DNA of 64,000 nt from NCBI RefSeq assembly GCF_004217145.1, contig NZ_SHKR01000017.1, positions 1 through 64,000 on the forward strand, given 5' to 3'. Positions within the stretch are counted from its first letter, which is position 1, and each line of letters opens with the position of its first letter. Below are positions 1 through 8,788 of this stretch, one piece after another. The position numbers were made by a program, and so were the translations under genes. Below the pieces are notes generated by a model that did no database searches, was not told the origin of the DNA, and was given only the letters and a program-made list of their open reading frames with translations. The DNA comes from Kribbella rubisoli. GTDB lineage: Bacteria > Actinomycetota > Actinomycetes > Propionibacteriales > Kribbellaceae.

Positions 1-78
1 CTCGCACGCACCGTCTTCAACCACCTCACCACCGACCACCACAGCCGACCTACAACCAGCCTCCCAACTGCGGCTTGA
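1..78 (+). CDS. possible C-terminal end of a gene cut by the window edge
   Basis: Frame 1 is open from the first base to a TGA at 76-78 and would give about 25 residues ending in LPTAA. The C-rich, G-poor composition resembles the 3' ends of other genes here (for example 9040-9260). The piece is too short to identify, and another frame is also open, so this is only a possibility. The next gene starts 14 bp downstream. Confidence 0.22.
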   Translation, partial: LARTVFNHLTTDHHSRPTTSLPTAA

Positions 79-92
79 CATAGGAGAAACGC

Positions 93-968
93 ATGGACCT
101 GAACGCGGCGTACGGCTTCCGGATGGACTGGATCGTGAGCTTCGTCGCGGTCGCGCGGTACGGCGGGTTCTCCGCGGCCGGCAAGGCGGTGTACCGCGGT
201 CAGTCGCGGATCAGCGAGCACGTCGCCGAGCTCGAGCGCGCCATCGGCGTACAGCTCTTCGACCGCACTCATCCGACCAGCCTGACCCCGGAAGGCCGCG
301 CGCTGCTGCCGCGCGCCGAGGAGATTCTGCGCAACCTCCAGAGCTTGAACGGCGGGGGAGAGGTCCGCTTCGGCGCCTACCCGAGCGCGGCCGCCTGGCT
401 CTTCCCCCGCGTCGTACGCCGCCTGCCGGACAGCATCCGGCTCCTGCTCGTCGAGGGACCGAGCATCGACCTCGAGAGCGCCCTGCTCCGCGGCGACATC
501 GACCTAGCGGTCCGGCCGGTGCACCCGTTGGTGACCGATGAGTCCCTGGTCCACGAGGTGCTCTGGCGCGAACCGCTCACCGCCGTCTTCCCGGACAAGC
601 ATCCGCTCGCCGACGCCGAGTCAGTCAGCCTCGCGCAGCTGGCCGAGCTCCCCCTCATCTCAATCGGTGAGGCGGACGGGCCTCGGCAGTTCGAGTCCCA
701 CCTGGCGTTCGCCTCGGCGGGGCTCAACCCCGAGTCAGCGTTCCGCACCAACCAGCCGCAGACGCTGCTGTCCCTGGTCCGCCACGGACTCGGCGTTGGC
801 GTGACCAATCAGTTGGCGGTCACCACCGCGAACCTCGACGGGGTGAGGCTCGTCCCGATTCACGACGCCGGGGTCGACCGTCAGGTCGGCCTGTTCACCC
901 GCGGCGATCGCGGGCACTCGCCGTCGCTGGCCAAGGTGATCGAGGCGGTCCGAGCGGTCAGCGGATGA
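93..968 (+). CDS. LysR-family transcriptional regulator
   Basis: 291 aa, the usual length for LysR proteins. The N-terminal winged HTH spans about residues 10-75 (FVAVARYGGFSAAGK, then the LFDRT and LTPEGRALL wing motifs). The rest is a periplasmic-binding-like effector domain (FGAYPSAAAW, DIDLAVRPVHP, GVGVTNQLAV). AGGAGAAA lies just before the ATG at 93, which supports this start; an internal ATG at 123 is possible. LysR proteins usually regulate a neighbouring operon, and the convergent SDR-cupin pair, whose last gene overlaps its 3' end by 11 bp, is the nearest candidate. The effector is unknown. Confidence 0.9.
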   Translation: MDLNAAYGFRMDWIVSFVAVARYGGFSAAGKAVYRGQSRISEHVAELERAIGVQLFDRTHPTSLTPEGRALLPRAEEILRNLQSLNGGGEVRFGAYPSAAAWLFPRVVRRLPDSIRLLLVEGPSIDLESALLRGDIDLAVRPVHPLVTDESLVHEVLWREPLTAVFPDKHPLADAESVSLAQLAELPLISIGEADGPRQFESHLAFASAGLNPESAFRTNQPQTLLSLVRHGLGVGVTNQLAVTTANLDGVRLVPIHDAGVDRQVGLFTRGDRGHSPSLAKVIEAVRAVSG

Positions 969-1440
969 ACTGGTCCACGTAGTCCGCGCCGAGGCCGTTG
1001 GCGCCGTAGTGGTCGCGGCAGAGCTGGATCTTGGTGAACGTGTCCTCGTAGCCGATCTGGTTGCCGGCTTCGTCGACGTAGATCATCGCGCCGGAGATGT
1101 TGAAGAACGTGATCATCTCGGTGCAGTCCTCGGGTACGCGCAGGGTGTGGATCTCGCCGGGTGGCTCGTAGACGAACGAGCCGGTGTCGGCGACCCAGCC
1201 GTGTTCGTCGTACTGCCATTTGCCCTTGAGTACGTAGCCGAAGACGGCGCTGGGGTGGCGGTGCCGGGAGACGATGCCGGCGCGGGTGACCTTGAGCAGG
1301 TTGCACCACTGGCCGGTGACCGTGTTCAGCATCAAGGGCCGGAACCATACGCCCGGCGCCTGCTGCACCCAGAGCCGGTCGTCGTCGGGGACCGCCTGTA
1401 CTGCGATCTCGGCCGGCACACCTGCGGATACGGGGATCAT
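958..1440 (-). CDS. cupin protein, 2,4'-dihydroxyacetophenone dioxygenase-like
   Basis: 160 aa, single cupin domain. The metal site is suggested by SRHRHPS (HxH) followed by GYVLKGKW, and by the second motif PPGEIHTL. Overall it resembles the 2,4'-dihydroxyacetophenone dioxygenase (ring-cleaving, non-haem metal) cupin family, but substrate assignment from sequence alone is weak. It lies 8 bp downstream of the SDR gene on the same strand, so the two are probably co-transcribed and may act on the same small molecule. Its 3' end overlaps the end of the convergent LysR gene. Confidence 0.7.
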   Translation of the reverse strand: MIPVSAGVPAEIAVQAVPDDDRLWVQQAPGVWFRPLMLNTVTGQWCNLLKVTRAGIVSRHRHPSAVFGYVLKGKWQYDEHGWVADTGSFVYEPPGEIHTLRVPEDCTEMITFFNISGAMIYVDEAGNQIGYEDTFTKIQLCRDHYGANGLGADYVDQFIR

Positions 1441-1448
1441 CGGGTCTC

Positions 1449-2123
1449 CTACATGCTCAGGTAGCCGCCGTCGACGGGTACGACGGTGCCGGTGACGAAG
1501 CCCGCGTCGGGGCCGGACAGGAAGGCGATCACGCCGGCGACCTCGTCGGCCGTGCCCCAGCGGGCCATCGGCGTACGGGACAAGATCCGTTCGGAGGCGA
1601 CCGGGTCGGACTGCAGCGCGGCGGTCAGATCGGTCGCGATCCAGCCGGGGGCGACGGCGTTCACCCGGATGCCGTCGGCGGCCCAGGCGACGGCGAGAGA
1701 CTTGGTCAGCTGGACGATCCCGCCCTTGGAGGCGCTGTACGCCGGGACGAGCGGGCCGCCGAAGTAGCTGAGCATCGAGGCGACGTTGACGATGCAGCCG
1801 TTGCTCGCGGCGAGGAGGTCGTGCGCGGCCTCGGAGGCTCGCATCGCGCCGGTGAGGTTGATTTCCACAACCTCACGGAATACATCAGGCCGGTGCTCGT
1901 CGCCGCGGCGGATGATGCCGGCCGCATTGATCAGCACGTCGAGCGACCCGAGCGAGCTGATCAACGCCTCCAACTCACCTGGTTGCCGCAGATCGACCTC
2001 TACCTCCGTCGGGCTCGCCCCGAGACCGGCCGCGATGACGTGCAGGCCGTCCGCTGCGAGGCGGCGGGCCGTCGCGGCTCCTATGCCGCTGGTGCCGCCG
2101 ATGACGAGCGCGGTGCGTGTCAT
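1449..2123 (-). CDS. short-chain dehydrogenase/reductase
   Basis: 224 aa from the ATG at 2123. The frame is open upstream to 2189, but that stretch is Arg/Pro-rich and not SDR-like. Classical SDR: cofactor motif GGTSGIGAATA (TGxxxGxG type) near the N-terminus, NAAGII, catalytic Tyr/Lys in AYSASKGG, and the C-terminal VPVDGGYLSM typical of the 3-oxoacyl-ACP-reductase/gluconate-dehydrogenase-like subgroup. NAD(P)-dependent oxidoreductase of unknown substrate. It precedes the cupin gene by 8 bp on the same strand. Confidence 0.87.
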   Translation of the reverse strand: MTRTALVIGGTSGIGAATARRLAADGLHVIAAGLGASPTEVEVDLRQPGELEALISSLGSLDVLINAAGIIRRGDEHRPDVFREVVEINLTGAMRASEAAHDLLAASNGCIVNVASMLSYFGGPLVPAYSASKGGIVQLTKSLAVAWAADGIRVNAVAPGWIATDLTAALQSDPVASERILSRTPMARWGTADEVAGVIAFLSGPDAGFVTGTVVPVDGGYLSM

Positions 2124-2167
2124 GCCTCGCATCCTGGCTGTACGGCGCCGGGCTGGGCAAGCGTGAG

Positions 2168-2200
2168 CCGGACGGCGGATCGGATCCATCCGCCGTCCGG
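2168..2200 (-). terminator. long perfect hairpin downstream of membrane-protein gene
   Basis: Perfect 13-bp inverted repeat (CCGGACGGCGGAT and its complement) around a 7-base loop. It lies 12 bp beyond the stop codon of the leftward gene ending at 2212 and before the SDR start at 2123. There is no T tract, as is common for actinobacterial terminators. Confidence 0.65.
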
Positions 2201-2211
2201 GTTGCCGCTTG

Positions 2212-2847
2212 TCAGCTCACGTCGATCCGCTTGTGGTACCGCTGTCCGGCCATGCTTCCGATCAGCGCCGCCAGCAGCGTGATCACCACAGCCGCGATCA
2301 TCACGACCACACCGCCGGTCGTCAGCGTGTGGTCATCGATCGGCACCGACGGCAGGTCTACCCGGTCGAGTACGTCGTACTGCGAACCGGCCAGCGCCGC
2401 GAGCCCTGCGACGACCGCCGTCACCACGACGCCGATCATCCAGACGCCGAACCCCTGCCGGGCGCCGTCGAAGCGGGCCAGCCGTCCGGCGACGTACCCG
2501 CCGTTGTAGTAGGCGATCGCCAGGATCGCCAGCAGGACGGCCGCGGAGGCGATCCCGATCGTGCCGGCGGAGTTGTTCCAGTCGATCGTGAGGGCGTAGT
2601 CGGCGGCGGCCGCGAGTGCGCCGACGATCCCGGTGAGCAGCGCGATCAGCCCGATCGCGACGATCCAGCCGAAGAAGGCCGCGCCGCCCTTGAATCCGCG
2701 GTACGACGGGTCGACCCGATCCTTTGCCGGCAGCGTGCTCCGGTCGGCCGTAGTGCTCCGGTCGGGCGTAGTGGTTCGATCGTCGTCGTACGTCTCCGAC
2801 GGATCGATCCGGTCAATACGTGTGTCTTCGTGATGCTGCTGGGTCAT
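2212..2847 (-). CDS. multi-pass membrane protein, paralogue of the next gene
   Basis: 211 aa. The Asp/Thr/Arg-rich hydrophilic N-terminus (about 45 residues) is predicted cytoplasmic and is followed by four hydrophobic helices (GWIVAIGLIALLTGIVGAL; TIGIASAAVLLAILAIAYY; GVWMIGVVVTAVVAGLAAL; TGGVVVMIAAVVITLLAALI). Conserved blocks shared with the neighbour at 2908-3618 are YRGFKxGAAFFGW, GGYVAGRLARFDG, RQGFGVW and a C-terminal RYHxRID. GGTGAGGAGAG before the ATG supports the start. Function unknown; the pair looks like a tandem duplication. Confidence 0.75.
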   Translation of the reverse strand: MTQQHHEDTRIDRIDPSETYDDDRTTTPDRSTTADRSTLPAKDRVDPSYRGFKGGAAFFGWIVAIGLIALLTGIVGALAAAADYALTIDWNNSAGTIGIASAAVLLAILAIAYYNGGYVAGRLARFDGARQGFGVWMIGVVVTAVVAGLAALAGSQYDVLDRVDLPSVPIDDHTLTTGGVVVMIAAVVITLLAALIGSMAGQRYHKRIDVS

Positions 2848-2907
2848 AGCGGTCTCTCCTCACCAGACAGCCCCGTGCTCCCGTCCGGTACCCCGCAGCA
2901 AAACCCT

Positions 2908-3618
2908 CTAGCTCAGCAGTTCGTCGATCCGGTCGTGGTACCGCCGGCCGTTCTTGCCGCCCAGGATCGCCATCAGCAGCGTCAGGATCAGCAGCGCGGC
3001 CGTGGCGGCGATGCTGCCCAGCAGGAGGGTGTTGTCACTCAGCGCCACATCCGGCCAGTTGATCTTGCCGATCAGGTCGTACTGGTTGTCGAGCACCCAG
3101 CCCGTGCCTCCGGCGAGCACCGCGACCACCACTGCGATCGTCCACACCCCGAAGCCCTGCCGTCCGCCGTCGAAGCGCGCCAGCCGGCCGGCGACGTATC
3201 CGCCGGTGTAGAAGGCGATCATCAGCATGAACGTCGACACCGCTGCCGCCGTGATCAACGCGGCGCCGGGCTGGGCCTTCGCGTCGCCGGTGGTGTAGTC
3301 GAGGACCTCGGCGGTACCGAGCGCGGCCGCGGACACGGCGGCCAGCAGCAGGACCGACATCGAGATCGCGATCAGCCAGCCGAAGAACGCCGCGCCAAAC
3401 TTGAACCCGCGGTACGACAGCAGGTCCGGAGCGACCTCCGGCTCCGCACGACCTGCGCCTGGCGGCTCCGGGATCGTGATCGTGCTCATCGCCCGGCTGG
3501 CCGCGGCCCGAGCCTCCTCGTACCGCTGCGTCGTGGTGTCCTCGCCGGCGGGTGTGGCGATTGTGGCGGTGCTGCCTGCGCTGCCTGCGTTGCCGTCGCC
3601 GGGGTACTGCTGACTCAT
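2908..3618 (-). CDS. multi-pass membrane protein, paralogue of the previous gene
   Basis: 236 aa from the ATG at 3618 (GAGGAG upstream; the frame is open to 3723 but that extension looks non-coding). It begins MSQQYPGDG and has a low-complexity Gly/Ala/Thr N-terminus, then four hydrophobic segments. It carries the same signature blocks as the 2212-2847 protein (YRGFKFGAAFFGW, GGYVAGRLARFDG, RQGFGVW, RYHDRID). It is 60 bp upstream of that gene on the same strand, so probably co-transcribed. No enzymatic motif is visible and no function is assigned. Confidence 0.75.
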   Translation of the reverse strand: MSQQYPGDGNAGSAGSTATIATPAGEDTTTQRYEEARAAASRAMSTITIPEPPGAGRAEPEVAPDLLSYRGFKFGAAFFGWLIAISMSVLLLAAVSAAALGTAEVLDYTTGDAKAQPGAALITAAAVSTFMLMIAFYTGGYVAGRLARFDGGRQGFGVWTIAVVVAVLAGGTGWVLDNQYDLIGKINWPDVALSDNTLLLGSIAATAALLILTLLMAILGGKNGRRYHDRIDELLS

Positions 3619-3697
3619 GTCCGCTGGCTCCTCACTGGTCGGCTTCCGCGCGGGTCCTACCCGTCCGGGTTCCGCATGACACAGCCGGGGAGCGGAT

Positions 3698-5224
3698 TTA
3701 ACCGGCTCCTGGGGTGTCCTCACTCACCGTCGCGGGGTAGCGACGCGGGGTGAAGACCAGCGGGCCGTCGGGGCGGGGCACCGTGCGGGTCTGTGACGAG
3801 CCGATCAGGAGCAGGCACCGCATGTCAACACTCTGCGCGTCGAGTTCCGCCAGTGTTGTGACGATGATCGCCTCCTCCGGACCGCCGACGTCCCGCCCGA
3901 TCACGACCGGCGTACCGGGGGAGCGGTGCTCGAGCAGGAGGTCGCGCGTCGCCGCCACCTGCCACGTGCGGGACTTCGAGGCGGGATTGTAGATCGCGAT
4001 CGCCAGGTCCGCCGCGGCCGCCGCGGTCAGGCGCTGGGCGATCACGTCCCACGGCTTGAGCCGGTCCGAGAGCGACAGGACGCAGTAGTCGTGCCCGAGC
4101 GGTGCGCCGACTCGGCTGGCGACGGCCTGAGCGGCGGTCATCCCGGGCAGCACGCGTACGGCGATATCGGAGTACTCCGGCTCCGACGCGACCTCCGTGA
4201 CCGCACTGGCCATCGCAAACACGCCGGGGTCGCCGGACGAGACCACCACGACGTTCGAGCCCTTGCGGGCGAGGTCGAGCGCGAAGGCGGCCCGCTCGGA
4301 CTCGACGCGGTTGTCGGACCCGTGTTTGCGCTGACGGGCGCGGTCGGGGAGGCGGTCGACGTACGTGGTGTAGCCGATGACGTCGTCGGCGCTCGCAATC
4401 GCCGCGCGGACCTCTGGGGTCATCCACTCCGGTCCGGCAGGTCCTAGGCCGACGACCGTCACTGAGCCTTCGGCCGCGGTCTTGGTCGTCGGGGGTGTGA
4501 AGGTGTTGTTGATGGGGCTGGGGAGGAGGGCGAGGGAGAAGTACGGGACATCGTCCGGGTCGACCTCGTTGAGCGGGGCTGTGCGCTGCGCGTCGGTGGT
4601 GGCGCGTTCGACGTACCAGGCTTCGTCTGCTCGTCCGGCCAGCTCGAAGGCCTCGCGGACGTTCGCGAAGGTCCGGCCGAGCTTCATCACGGCCGCTGCG
4701 TCGGTTTCTCTCAGGCGCTCCGCCAGCACGTCCGGCGGGAGGGTGCCGGGGAGGACGGTGAGGATCTCGTCGCGCTCACAGAGCGGGCGCCCGAGTACTG
4801 CGGCTGCCGCGCTCACGGATGTCACACCAGGGACGACCTCGCACGGGTAGCGGTCGGCGAGGCGTTTGTGCATGTGCATGTACGACCCGTAGAAGAGTGG
4901 GTCGCCTTCCGCCAGTACGACGACGTCGCGGCCGGCGTCGAGATGCGCGGCGAGGCGGGCGGCGCAATCGGCGTAGAAGTCGTCCATCGCGCCCTGGTAC
5001 CCGCCGGGGTGGTCCGTCGTTTCCGTGGTGAGCGGGTAGACGAGGTGCTCCTCGATCTGGTTGGCCGTCAGGTACGGCGCGGCTACCCCGCGGGCAATGC
5101 TGCGCCCGTGGCGAGCGCTGTGGAACGCGATCACGTCGGCCGCACCGATGAGCCTGGCCGCCTTCACGGTCACCAGCTCGGGATCACCCGGCCCGAGTCC
5201 AACACCCCAGAGTCTGCCGGTCAT
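3698..5224 (-). CDS. cobIJ: CobI-CobJ fusion: precorrin-2 C20-methyltransferase / precorrin-3B C17-methyltransferase
   Basis: 508 aa from the ATG at 5224, which overlaps the TGA of cobH as ATGA. Two tandem tetrapyrrole-methylase domains. The first half opens with GVGLGPGDPELVTVKA and contains LAEGDPLFYGSYMHMHKRL, typical of CobI. The second half starts near residue 260 with VTVVGLGPAGPEWMTPE and contains SSGDPGVFAMA, typical of CobJ. Both use SAM in cytosolic, aerobic-pathway cobalamin synthesis. CobI-CobJ fusions are common in actinobacteria. A much longer open frame upstream is Arg-rich antisense noise. Last gene of the MFS-cobG-cobH-cobIJ run. Confidence 0.93.
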   Translation of the reverse strand: MTGRLWGVGLGPGDPELVTVKAARLIGAADVIAFHSARHGRSIARGVAAPYLTANQIEEHLVYPLTTETTDHPGGYQGAMDDFYADCAARLAAHLDAGRDVVVLAEGDPLFYGSYMHMHKRLADRYPCEVVPGVTSVSAAAAVLGRPLCERDEILTVLPGTLPPDVLAERLRETDAAAVMKLGRTFANVREAFELAGRADEAWYVERATTDAQRTAPLNEVDPDDVPYFSLALLPSPINNTFTPPTTKTAAEGSVTVVGLGPAGPEWMTPEVRAAIASADDVIGYTTYVDRLPDRARQRKHGSDNRVESERAAFALDLARKGSNVVVVSSGDPGVFAMASAVTEVASEPEYSDIAVRVLPGMTAAQAVASRVGAPLGHDYCVLSLSDRLKPWDVIAQRLTAAAAADLAIAIYNPASKSRTWQVAATRDLLLEHRSPGTPVVIGRDVGGPEEAIIVTTLAELDAQSVDMRCLLLIGSSQTRTVPRPDGPLVFTPRRYPATVSEDTPGAG

Positions 5225-5853
5225 CACTCCTCCTCGCTGGCGATCGCGTTGACGGCGGCGGCGGTGATCGCACTGCCGCCGCGGCGGCCGCGGACGACCA
5301 GGTACTCGAGGCCGAGCTCGTTCGCCGCCAGCGCCTCCTTCGACTCGGCCGCGCCGATGAAGCCGACCGGGATGCCGAGGATCGCCGCCGGCCGGGGTGC
5401 GCCTTCGGCGAGCCGGTTGAGCAGATGGAACAGCGTCGTCGGAGCGTTGCCAATAGCAACAACCGCACCGTGCAGGTGGTCTCCCCACAGCTCGACCGCC
5501 GCCGCGCTCCTCGTCGTCCCCAGGTCCTGCGCGAGCCCGACCGTCCGCGGGTCCTGCAACGTGCAGATCACCTCGTTGTCTGCGGGCAACCTCCGGCGGG
5601 TGATGCCGGCCGCCACCATCTGCGCGTCACACAGAATCGGTGCACCGCCTTGCAGCGCAGCCCGGGCGCTCTTCACGACGTTGGGCGACCAGGCGAGGTC
5701 GGCAACCAGGTCGGTCATCCCACACGCATGAATCATCCGTACGGCGACCTGCGCGACGTCCGCCGGCAACCCATCCAGCTCCGCCTCGCCCCGGATCGTC
5801 GCAAACGACCGCCGATAGATCTCCGCGCCGTCCCGCACGTACTCGAAACTCAC
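5224..5853 (-). CDS. cobH: precorrin-8X methylmutase (CobH)
   Basis: 209 aa from a GTG at 5853 whose last bases form the cobG stop (GTGA overlap). Begins [17 protein letters not shown], the usual CobH/CbiC N-terminus. The catalytic region MIHACGMTD contains the conserved His, and it is followed by [15 protein letters not shown] and [11 protein letters not shown]. The enzyme moves the C11 methyl group to C12 to give hydrogenobyrinate. The open frame continues upstream to 5949 with Trp/Gly-rich sequence that belongs to cobG in another frame. Translationally coupled to both neighbours. Confidence 0.93.
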   Translation of the reverse strand: MSFEYVRDGAEIYRRSFATIRGEAELDGLPADVAQVAVRMIHACGMTDLVADLAWSPNVVKSARAALQGGAPILCDAQMVAAGITRRRLPADNEVICTLQDPRTVGLAQDLGTTRSAAAVELWGDHLHGAVVAIGNAPTTLFHLLNRLAEGAPRPAAILGIPVGFIGAAESKEALAANELGLEYLVVRGRRGGSAITAAAVNAIASEEE

Positions 5854-6938
5854 ACCCGTTCCCCATCCACCAAGTAGCCATCGCCCACCGCAACCACATC
5901 CACAAACCCACCCGCCGGCTTCCCGCACCGCCGCCCACACCCAGCCCAATGCACCCGCCGCCCGTCACGGGCGAACGTGGGCATCAGCCGGGCAGCGTCC
6001 GCGCGAACATCGGCCAGCGCCTTCGCACACCCCGGCTTCCCAGCACAGGCAGTCACACCCTCCCAGACCGAATCCGGTGTCGTGACCAGCCCGACGCCTT
6101 CCAGTCCGGTGGCTGTCGCCGCCACCACCACAGACCGCCAAGGCGTAACCCGCACCCCACCAGTCGCGCCGGCCAGTGCAGCTGCCTGGGCTTGGGTGAG
6201 ACCTCCCAGGGGGACCGTCACGACTAGTGCCTTGCCGTGCACGCCAGCTGTCACTCGGGTGGTTGTGGGGTCCAGCTCCTCGTCCGCATGAAGAGCGAGC
6301 CGTTCTAGGATCTGCTGCTCGCCGTCGGGGACCTCAGCGATTCGCCACTCCTGGTCGCGTATGGACAGGAACGCCTCCGCGGCGGCCAGCATCAATTCCG
6401 GCACCTCTGCCCACGGCATCCGCACACCGCGGTTGCCGAGGGTCAGCACTGCACTCCGGTCGTCCAGCGCGCGCACAGTAACGTCGGCCCGCACGTCCGC
6501 CAGATCGCCCCGCCCGTCGTCCAGAGCAAACAAGAACCGCCCCGGCAGTTCCGCCAGCCCCGGTCGGCCACACAGCGCCCGGTCCAGCTCAGCTGCCACC
6601 GGGAGTACGTCGTACCGCGACTGCTCGTCCAACCCGGACAGCGGCGACGCGAGAATGTTGCGGACACGCTCGTGGGCGATCGACGGCAGCAGACCGGCCG
6701 CAAACAATCGGTCCGACAACTCCCGCGGCCCATCCGCCTTCAGCCCACGGATCTGCACGTTCGCGCGCGACGTCAGCTCAAGCCGCCCATCACCCAGCTC
6801 GGCAGCAGCAACCCGCAGTACGTCGAGCTGCTCAGCGCTCAGCCACCCACCGGGCAACCGGACGCGAGCGAGTCCGCCGTCTGCCGCCTGGTGCACCGCC
6901 AGCACACCAGGGCATCGATCGGTCTCGGTCCGCGCCAT
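5850..6938 (-). CDS. cobG: precorrin-3B synthase (CobG), Fe-S oxygenase
   Basis: 362 aa from the ATG at 6938 ([15 protein letters not shown]). It belongs to the nitrite/sulphite reductase-like fold: ferredoxin-like half-domain with [10 protein letters not shown] near residues 60-70, and C-terminal Cys pairs in [12 protein letters not shown] and [11 protein letters not shown] that would hold the [4Fe-4S] cluster. CobG inserts an oxygen-derived hydroxyl during ring contraction and marks the aerobic pathway. It starts 10 bp after the MFS gene stop and overlaps cobH by 4 bp. The last 110 bases are G/T-rich on the coding strand, unlike the rest of the gene. Confidence 0.9.
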   Translation of the reverse strand: MARTETDRCPGVLAVHQAADGGLARVRLPGGWLSAEQLDVLRVAAAELGDGRLELTSRANVQIRGLKADGPRELSDRLFAAGLLPSIAHERVRNILASPLSGLDEQSRYDVLPVAAELDRALCGRPGLAELPGRFLFALDDGRGDLADVRADVTVRALDDRSAVLTLGNRGVRMPWAEVPELMLAAAEAFLSIRDQEWRIAEVPDGEQQILERLALHADEELDPTTTRVTAGVHGKALVVTVPLGGLTQAQAAALAGATGGVRVTPWRSVVVAATATGLEGVGLVTTPDSVWEGVTACAGKPGCAKALADVRADAARLMPTFARDGRRVHWAGCGRRCGKPAGGFVDVVAVGDGYLVDGERV

Positions 6939-6948
6939 GCCCGCGATG

Positions 6949-8115
6949 CTACGTCCCCGGGACCTGCTGTGTTCTGGACCACAGCAGCACCGCCACCGCC
7001 AGCAGCGCACACCCACCACCGGCCACCATCGCCACCGGTATCGACCACGCGTCCACCACCAGCCCGCCGAGCAGCGCGCCGATCGACAGCACCGCCTGGT
7101 ACGACGACGTGAACCACACCGTCGCGGCCTCACGCGACTGCGGTGCCGCCTGGGCGAACATGCTCATCGAGCAGACCGGGATGCCGCCGTACCCGAGTCC
7201 CCACACCACGAGCAATACAAGCGCTCCAGCCGCAGTGTGTCCCGCGAGCGGCAGCAGCAGTGTCGCAGCCGCGATCAGCCCGGCGCAGGTGGCGAACGTG
7301 GCCTTGAGGTTGCGCGCCGCCGCCGCACCGGCGATGACGTTGCCAACCAGACCTGCGGCCCCGTAGATGAGCAGGAACAGTCCGATGAGCTCCGGTCGTA
7401 CGACGTCGCGCAGGAACGGCGTCACATAGGTATAGGTCGCGAACTGTGCCGTCACGATCAGGCAGGTCACGACGAGCGCGTTCCGACTGCCACGGAGCGC
7501 GTCGCGGAGTACGGCGGCTCTGGTGACCTGCAGCGGCGGCAGTGGAGGCACGGTGGCACGCAGTACGGCCAGCGCCACCAGACCGAGTACTCCGAGCGCA
7601 GCGAACGACGTACGCCAGCCGGCGAACTCACCGACGAACGTGCCTGCCGGTACGCCGAGCACTGACCCGAGCGGAACCGCGGAGAAGATGACGGCTGTCG
7701 CGCGCGGTGCCCAGCGCTCCGGGACCAGCCTGCTCGCCAGGCCGGCGCCGATCGACCAGAAGCCGCCGATGGTGAGTCCGACGAGGAATCTGGCGACCAG
7801 CTCGACCCAGAACACCGGTGCGGCCGCTGCAAGGAAGCCGGCGACGGCCAGCAGCACCATGAGGACGCAGAGCATCAGGCGACGGTCCAGCCGAGCTGTC
7901 GCGACCGTGACGACCGGTGCGGCGACTGCTGCGACCAGTCCGGGCATGGTCATCAGCCAGCCGGTGCGACCGGGCGTGAGCGCGAAGTCGGCGCCGATGG
8001 GAGTGAGGAGGCCGATCGGGAGGATCTCGGTGGTCACGATCGCGAAGATCCCGAGCGTCACCGCGACGACTCCGAACCACCGGACGGTCGGCGTACGGGT
8101 TTCCAGAAGAGTCAT
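6949..8115 (-). CDS. MFS transporter, 12-TM drug/sugar efflux-like
   Basis: 388 aa from the ATG at 8115 (MTLLETRTPTVRWFGVVAV). Twelve hydrophobic segments, with the MFS motif A loop seen as VTVATARLDRRLM and a motif-C-like run in GSVLGVPAGTFVGEF. Resembles the AraJ/Cmx group of DHA1 exporters. It ends 10 bp before cobG, so it reads as the first gene of the cobalamin operon; whether it moves a corrinoid or is only co-transcribed cannot be told. The 118-bp upstream region contains a perfect TCGCG-GTTT-CGCGA repeat (8150-8163) between it and the divergent DinB gene. Confidence 0.85.
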   Translation of the reverse strand: MTLLETRTPTVRWFGVVAVTLGIFAIVTTEILPIGLLTPIGADFALTPGRTGWLMTMPGLVAAVAAPVVTVATARLDRRLMLCVLMVLLAVAGFLAAAAPVFWVELVARFLVGLTIGGFWSIGAGLASRLVPERWAPRATAVIFSAVPLGSVLGVPAGTFVGEFAGWRTSFAALGVLGLVALAVLRATVPPLPPLQVTRAAVLRDALRGSRNALVVTCLIVTAQFATYTYVTPFLRDVVRPELIGLFLLIYGAAGLVGNVIAGAAAARNLKATFATCAGLIAAATLLLPLAGHTAAGALVLLVVWGLGYGGIPVCSMSMFAQAAPQSREAATVWFTSSYQAVLSIGALLGGLVVDAWSIPVAMVAGGGCALLAVAVLLWSRTQQVPGT

Positions 8116-8233
8116 AGTGTCGAGCGAACTAGTTGCAGTTACGCCAGACTCGCGGTTTCGCGACATCGCGGTGGTCGTCGAGCAAGCCGTCGCATTTCCG
8201 CGATTGTCGGCGCCGGGTGAGAGGGTGCGGCGC

Positions 8234-8737
8234 ATGGTGCTGAGAGACCGGCCGTGGCCGGATGACGACCTGACGCTGGCGCAGTCGGTGATCGGGTACT
8301 TCGAGTTCGTCCACACCACCGCGGTGAACAAACTCGACGGGCTGGACGAGAAGCAGGCGCGCGCGACGCCGCTCGCGACGTCGCCGGTGATGAATCCGCT
8401 CGGGCTGATCAAGCACCTGACCGCGGTGCAACGGCAGCACATCCAACGGACGATCGGCGGCCAGGACCTCCCGTCGCTGTGGCGGTCGGACGACCACGAC
8501 TACGAGTTCCGGATCGGGCCGGACGAGACGGTCGCCTCGGTCGTCGCGGCGTACGACGCAGAGTGGGAGCGGTCGCAGCAGACGCTGCGGGAGGTCGACT
8601 GGAGCGGGTTCATCGAGGGGTACCACGGCCCGATCCGGGTCGAGCGGCTGCTCCTCGACGTACTGCAGGAGTCGGCGCGGCACCTCGGCCACCTGGACGT
8701 GATCCGGGAGCTGATCGACGGTGCCCGCGGAGAATGA
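8234..8737 (+). CDS. DinB-like (DUF664) protein
   Basis: 167 aa from the ATG at 8234 (MVLRDRPWPDDD). The open frame extends far upstream, but that is antisense to the MFS gene. Features of the DUF664/DinB four-helix bundle: an early LLGYF-like helix with ALSQSVIGYFEFVH-type spacing, NPLGLIKHLTAVQRQHI with the metal-ligand His, and ESARHLGHLDVIRELIDG at the C-terminus carrying further His residues. These proteins are often thiol-dependent (mycothiol or bacillithiol) transferases. Divergent from the MFS gene; specific substrate unknown. Confidence 0.83.
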   Translation: MVLRDRPWPDDDLTLAQSVIGYFEFVHTTAVNKLDGLDEKQARATPLATSPVMNPLGLIKHLTAVQRQHIQRTIGGQDLPSLWRSDDHDYEFRIGPDETVASVVAAYDAEWERSQQTLREVDWSGFIEGYHGPIRVERLLLDVLQESARHLGHLDVIRELIDGARGE

Positions 8738-8753
8738 TCTAGCTCCGGATCAT
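8734..8753. promoter_or_regulatory. inverted repeat ahead of marR, candidate operator
   Basis: ATGATC and GATCAT face each other across 8 bases, overlapping the DinB stop codon and 35 bp upstream of the MarR start. MarR proteins often autoregulate at such repeats, so it is a candidate operator. The 6-bp arms are short, so chance is possible. Confidence 0.3.
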
Positions 8754-8788
8754 CTGCGGACAGACGATCCCGCGCTACTCTCGAAGAT

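Noticed and set aside
75-80. TTGACA as a -35 box of the LysR gene
   Set aside because: It lies only 12 bp before the ATG, too close for a -10 box and transcript start.
8116-8233. Cobalamin riboswitch before the MFS-cob operon
   Set aside because: 118 bp is too short and no B12-box sequence is visible on the minus strand; the region before zwf-cobF also lacks it.
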